A DNA stretch of 64,000 bases from Bradyrhizobium sp. RP6 (GTDB taxonomy: Bacteria > Pseudomonadota > Alphaproteobacteria > Rhizobiales > Xanthobacteraceae), in assembly GCF_003837805.1 (NCBI RefSeq), contig NZ_RQIT01000023.1:57969-121968 (forward strand), given 5' to 3'. The notes below the pieces were generated by a model. That model was not told where the DNA came from. It searched no databases and saw nothing but the letters and a program-made list of their open reading frames with translations. This document shows, one piece after another, positions 61,897 through 64,000 of the stretch. Each line of letters starts with the position of its first letter. Positions within the stretch are counted from its first letter, which is position 1. The translations under genes were made by a program, and so were the position numbers.

Positions 61897-63513
61897 ATGA
61901 ATACGGAACGAGCGCGCGATCTGCTTGCCAATCTACTTGAGCGTGCCAGATCATCAGGCGAAAAGGTGTTCCTGACCAGCCGCGAAGTCAGCGCACTCGC
62001 AATCCTGCTCGGAGAGGAGACTGCCAATCCGGCTCACCCGTCCGAACCGCGAGTAGATGACGCTTCGCGATTGCCAATCGCGTCGGTCGCGTTAACTCCG
62101 GTGCAGGTGACTGAGGCGGAGATCGCCCCGAAGGCAATGTTGTGTCTTGATTTCGGCACCTCCTTCTCAAAAGCATTTGTGAGCGTCGATATTGGTGGCG
62201 ACGAACCGGAATTGATAGACCTACCGCTCGGAGACGCGAGCACCGGGGCCAAGCTCACAACACCTTCCGAGCTGTTTATCGATGGTGATTGGATATATCT
62301 TGGAGTTGATGCACGCCGCAGGTGGGATGACATACAAGCTCCGACAGAGCGGTTGGTCGACTCGATTAAGCAATTCATTACGCTGAATATGGATGTCTCA
62401 ACCCTTGGACAGCGGGCGATGCCTCCCGCGCAAGACCCGCGGCAGCAATTCTCTCAACGCGACATCCTGGTACTTTATCTTGCCCATCTGACGGCACTTA
62501 CGGAACGCGCAGCCAAGGAGAAGGGCTTAACGCCCAACCTGCGACGGCGGTTCACTCATCCTGCCTGGAAGGATGAAACAAGAGAGCACAACGAAAGGGA
62601 GATGCGCCGGCTGATGGCGGAGGCTGTTGTCCTCGCCCGCTCCGCTCCAGCCGAATTCACAACGAAGATAGCATATGCGTCGGCACGTCGGTTGCTCGAT
62701 CAACTCTCATCCGTTGGATCCGACAAGCTTCCCTCTGTACTGATAGGCGAGCCGGTTCGCGAAGCGACCGCGGCCGGGGCTGGCGCTCTGTTGACTACCC
62801 GCGAGGGTAAGCGCGAGGCTTACTTGGTGCTCGATATTGGCGCTGGCACGACCGACGTCGCTGGCTTCTATTGCGTGAACAACCCGAACAATGACCGTAT
62901 GCGGGTATTTGAAGTCTCCTCGGCCGCCGATGCGAAAAATGTGGCGGGAAATACGCTCGACAACGCGCTCCAGCGTTTTGTGCTTGACCGAAGCGGGCTT
63001 TCGCTGGATTCGGCTGAAGCCCGCCTCGCAGGACACGCCTTGCGACGGCAGGTCAGGAACTACAAGGAACAACTGTTTAGAACCGGAAAATTGATAGTCG
63101 AGCTCACGACGGATCAACTCGTCGAGGTCAACCTCGACGAATTTCTTTCTTACGGACCCGTCATGCAGTTCAACAAACTCATCACTGAAATGGTCGCTCG
63201 CTCCGCGGCGGCGCTTGCTGGCGACCTGGGGCGAGTGAAGCTCGTAGCAACAGGCGGCGGTGCAACGTTGCCGATCGTTCGGCAACTAGGCGAAGATGGG
63301 GTTCGGCACGGAAGCAAGCAAGTCGTCTTCTCGGTGGTAGACGCGATGTCGAATGATCTCCGAGAAACTCACCCAGACCTTATCGATCCGTACCCACAGA
63401 TTGCGGTCGCGCTGGGCGGTTCGCTGCCAAACCTTCCTGAACAAAGGTCAAGCATTCCGACAGGTATTAGCACTCCGCCGAAGCTGACATTGTCCCCGAT
63501 TTACAAGTCATAG
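61897..63513 (+). CDS. Hsp70/actin-fold ATPase of the defence locus
   Basis: A 538-residue protein of the Hsp70/actin superfamily. The nucleotide-binding motifs are complete: phosphate-1 LCLDFGTSFSKAF (about 83-95), phosphate-2 LVLDIGAGTTDVAG (about 310-323) and adenosine LVATGGGATLPIVR (about 448-461). A 75-residue helical N-terminal extension precedes them. The DnaK substrate-binding domain is absent: the chain ends about 70 residues after the adenosine motif. GGGGGG precedes the ATG. It is the second gene of the plus-strand pair and the last before attR. It may act as an ATP-driven switch assembling the adjacent helicase-nuclease proteins. Confidence 0.8.
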   Translation: MNTERARDLLANLLERARSSGEKVFLTSREVSALAILLGEETANPAHPSEPRVDDASRLPIASVALTPVQVTEAEIAPKAMLCLDFGTSFSKAFVSVDIGGDEPELIDLPLGDASTGAKLTTPSELFIDGDWIYLGVDARRRWDDIQAPTERLVDSIKQFITLNMDVSTLGQRAMPPAQDPRQQFSQRDILVLYLAHLTALTERAAKEKGLTPNLRRRFTHPAWKDETREHNEREMRRLMAEAVVLARSAPAEFTTKIAYASARRLLDQLSSVGSDKLPSVLIGEPVREATAAGAGALLTTREGKREAYLVLDIGAGTTDVAGFYCVNNPNNDRMRVFEVSSAADAKNVAGNTLDNALQRFVLDRSGLSLDSAEARLAGHALRRQVRNYKEQLFRTGKLIVELTTDQLVEVNLDEFLSYGPVMQFNKLITEMVARSAAALAGDLGRVKLVATGGGATLPIVRQLGEDGVRHGSKQVVFSVVDAMSNDLRETHPDLIDPYPQIAVALGGSLPNLPEQRSSIPTGISTPPKLTLSPIYKS

Positions 63514-63692
63514 GCAGGGCGTTTGCGGACCGCCACCGTGTGGACAGGGCGCGGGACGACATGCGGACGACATATTGAGAGCGTTCGCACAGCTCACTGC
63601 GACGATTGATCGCCGACTGTTCCGGATGTATCAATGAGACATCCCTCTTGTCGGAACGTCGATCGGCCAAGTGTGGGAAATCAAAGAGTTAC

Positions 63693-63721
63693 GCTGGATC
63701 TGGTAGCGGGGGAGGGACTCG
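63693..63721. repeat. attR: direct repeat within the tRNA-Met 3' end
   Basis: This is the right-hand copy of the 29-bp repeat (exact core TGGTAGCGGGGGAGGGAC, 63701-63718). It overlaps the acceptor stem and T arm of the intact tRNA-Met gene, so integration preserved the tRNA. It marks the right end of the element. Confidence 0.88.
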
Positions 63722-63777
63722 AACCCCCGACCCCAGGATTATGATTCCCGTGCTCTAACCAGCTGAGCTACCCCGCC
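63701..63777 (-). tRNA. tRNA-Met (CAT)
   Basis: A 77-nt tRNA on the minus strand with encoded CCA (63701-63703). The 7-bp acceptor stem GGCGGGG pairs with CCCCGCT allowing a G-T pair. The D arm GCTCAGCTGGTTAGAGC and the T loop GGTTCGAGTCC are canonical. The anticodon loop ATCATAA carries CAT (63741-63743). Elongator tRNA-Met is favoured by discriminator A and overall likeness; a lysidine-modified tRNA-Ile2 is the alternative. Its 3' end is the attachment site of the element. Confidence 0.93.
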
Positions 63778-63937
63778 ACAGGGATCGCGTCGGCGACGAA
63801 GGCCGATCTCGCGAACGCGCGGCATATAAGGAAGGGGGCGGCGGGAAGTCAAGCAAAGCGGGCCGCCTTTTTCCGCCCTGGCCGAGGCCAGGTCGGGACG
63901 AGCCGCCGTGTGAATGCAGCCTCTTTTCTAAGAGTTT

Positions 63938-63966
63938 GTCACGGCCGGGCTTGTCCCGCCCATGAC
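63938..63966. repeat. Half unit of the REP-like palindrome
   Basis: GTCACGGCCGGGCTTGTCCC followed by GCCCATGAC forms a hairpin of the same type as the inner units at 2304-2387. It marks chromosomal DNA beyond the element. Confidence 0.5.
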
Positions 63967-64000
63967 GGAGCGTGGGGATGCGAAACGACCTATTTCGGCC

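Larger units (their letters stand above)
14908..63718. mobile_element. Integrative and mobilizable element inserted at tRNA-Met (about 48.8 kb)
   Basis: The element is bounded by direct repeats of the tRNA-Met 3' end: an exact 18-bp copy at 14908-14925 and at 63701-63718, extended to 29 bp with two mismatches. It carries a tyrosine recombinase just inside the left end, a MobF relaxase, a VirD4-like coupling protein, a ParA/TraL-like ATPase and ArdC, but no mating-pore genes. That fits an element mobilised by another conjugative system. Cargo includes a giant Rhs-type toxin gene, a ubiquitin-like operon and a large helicase-methylase locus. Composition shifts within the element, most visibly a lower GC giant-toxin block, suggest a mosaic history. 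Confidence 0.85.

Noticed and set aside
47338..63513. BREX, DISARM, Dnd or Dpd assignment for the large defence locus
   Set aside because: No PglZ, BrxC, DUF1998, DndC/DndD or TGT-like protein is encoded; only generic helicase, PLD and methylase parts are shared.
63701..63777. tRNA-Ile2 with lysidine-modified CAT anticodon
   Set aside because: Discriminator A and overall likeness fit elongator tRNA-Met better, but this cannot be fully excluded by eye.
1..64000. CRISPR arrays, rRNA genes and insertion sequences
   Set aside because: No regularly spaced repeats, rRNA sequence or transposase gene with terminal repeats was seen.

Overview
The window looks like chromosomal DNA of a Bradyrhizobium-like alphaproteobacterium. 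The basis is high GC coding sequence, REP-type palindromes of the kind I remember from Bradyrhizobium/Rhodopseudomonas genomes (2304-2387, 5888-5932, half unit at 63938-63966), a fused LivHM permease, a DUF2934 protein and the mix of uptake genes. This assignment is inference; no marker gene settles it.

Core segment, 1-14.9 kb. The 3' end of an HerA/FtsK-like ATPase gene is followed by a nickel/cobalt permease carrying a perfect NikR-type operator 30 bp before its start, a branched-chain amino-acid ABC transporter (SBP, LivHM fusion, LivG, LivF), an oxidoreductase set (two AhpD/CMD-fold proteins and a luciferase-like monooxygenase) behind a MetQ-like binding protein, a Tat-exported DppA/OppA-like binding protein, two coupled small proteins, about 1 kb with no gene, and a conserved-looking hypothetical gene.

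Integrated element, about 14,908-63,718 (48.8 kb). It lies between a partial copy of the tRNA-Met 3' end (attL, 14900-14928) and the intact tRNA-Met gene (attR inside its 3' end, 63693-63721). It encodes a tyrosine recombinase just inside attL, a MobF relaxase with a small RHH-like partner, a ParA/TraL-like ATPase, a VirD4/TraG coupling protein and ArdC antirestriction, but no VirB-type channel. It is therefore best read as an integrative and mobilizable element.

Cargo of the element: (i) a 12.7 kb gene for a secreted SpvB/TcdB/Rhs giant of 4,217 residues, flanked by two solute-binding-like genes (17.4-32 kb); (ii) a compact XRE - ImmA/IrrE - Ubl - E2-like - JAB - E1 operon, a bacterial ubiquitin-like conjugation system with its own control genes (43.8-47.0 kb); (iii) a large putative anti-phage locus (47.3-63.5 kb). 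On the minus strand that locus encodes a DGQHR-like protein, a PLD-SF2 helicase, an N6-adenine methylase and a RecD-like helicase with a C-terminal nuclease-like domain. A divergent pair encodes an unrecognised 513-residue protein and an Hsp70/actin-fold ATPase. The core resembles the published helicase-methylase-ATPase (Hma) theme; the Hsp70 pair and DGQHR-like component are the most promising candidates for a new assembly. Functions of the cargo are inferred from motifs and gene order only.
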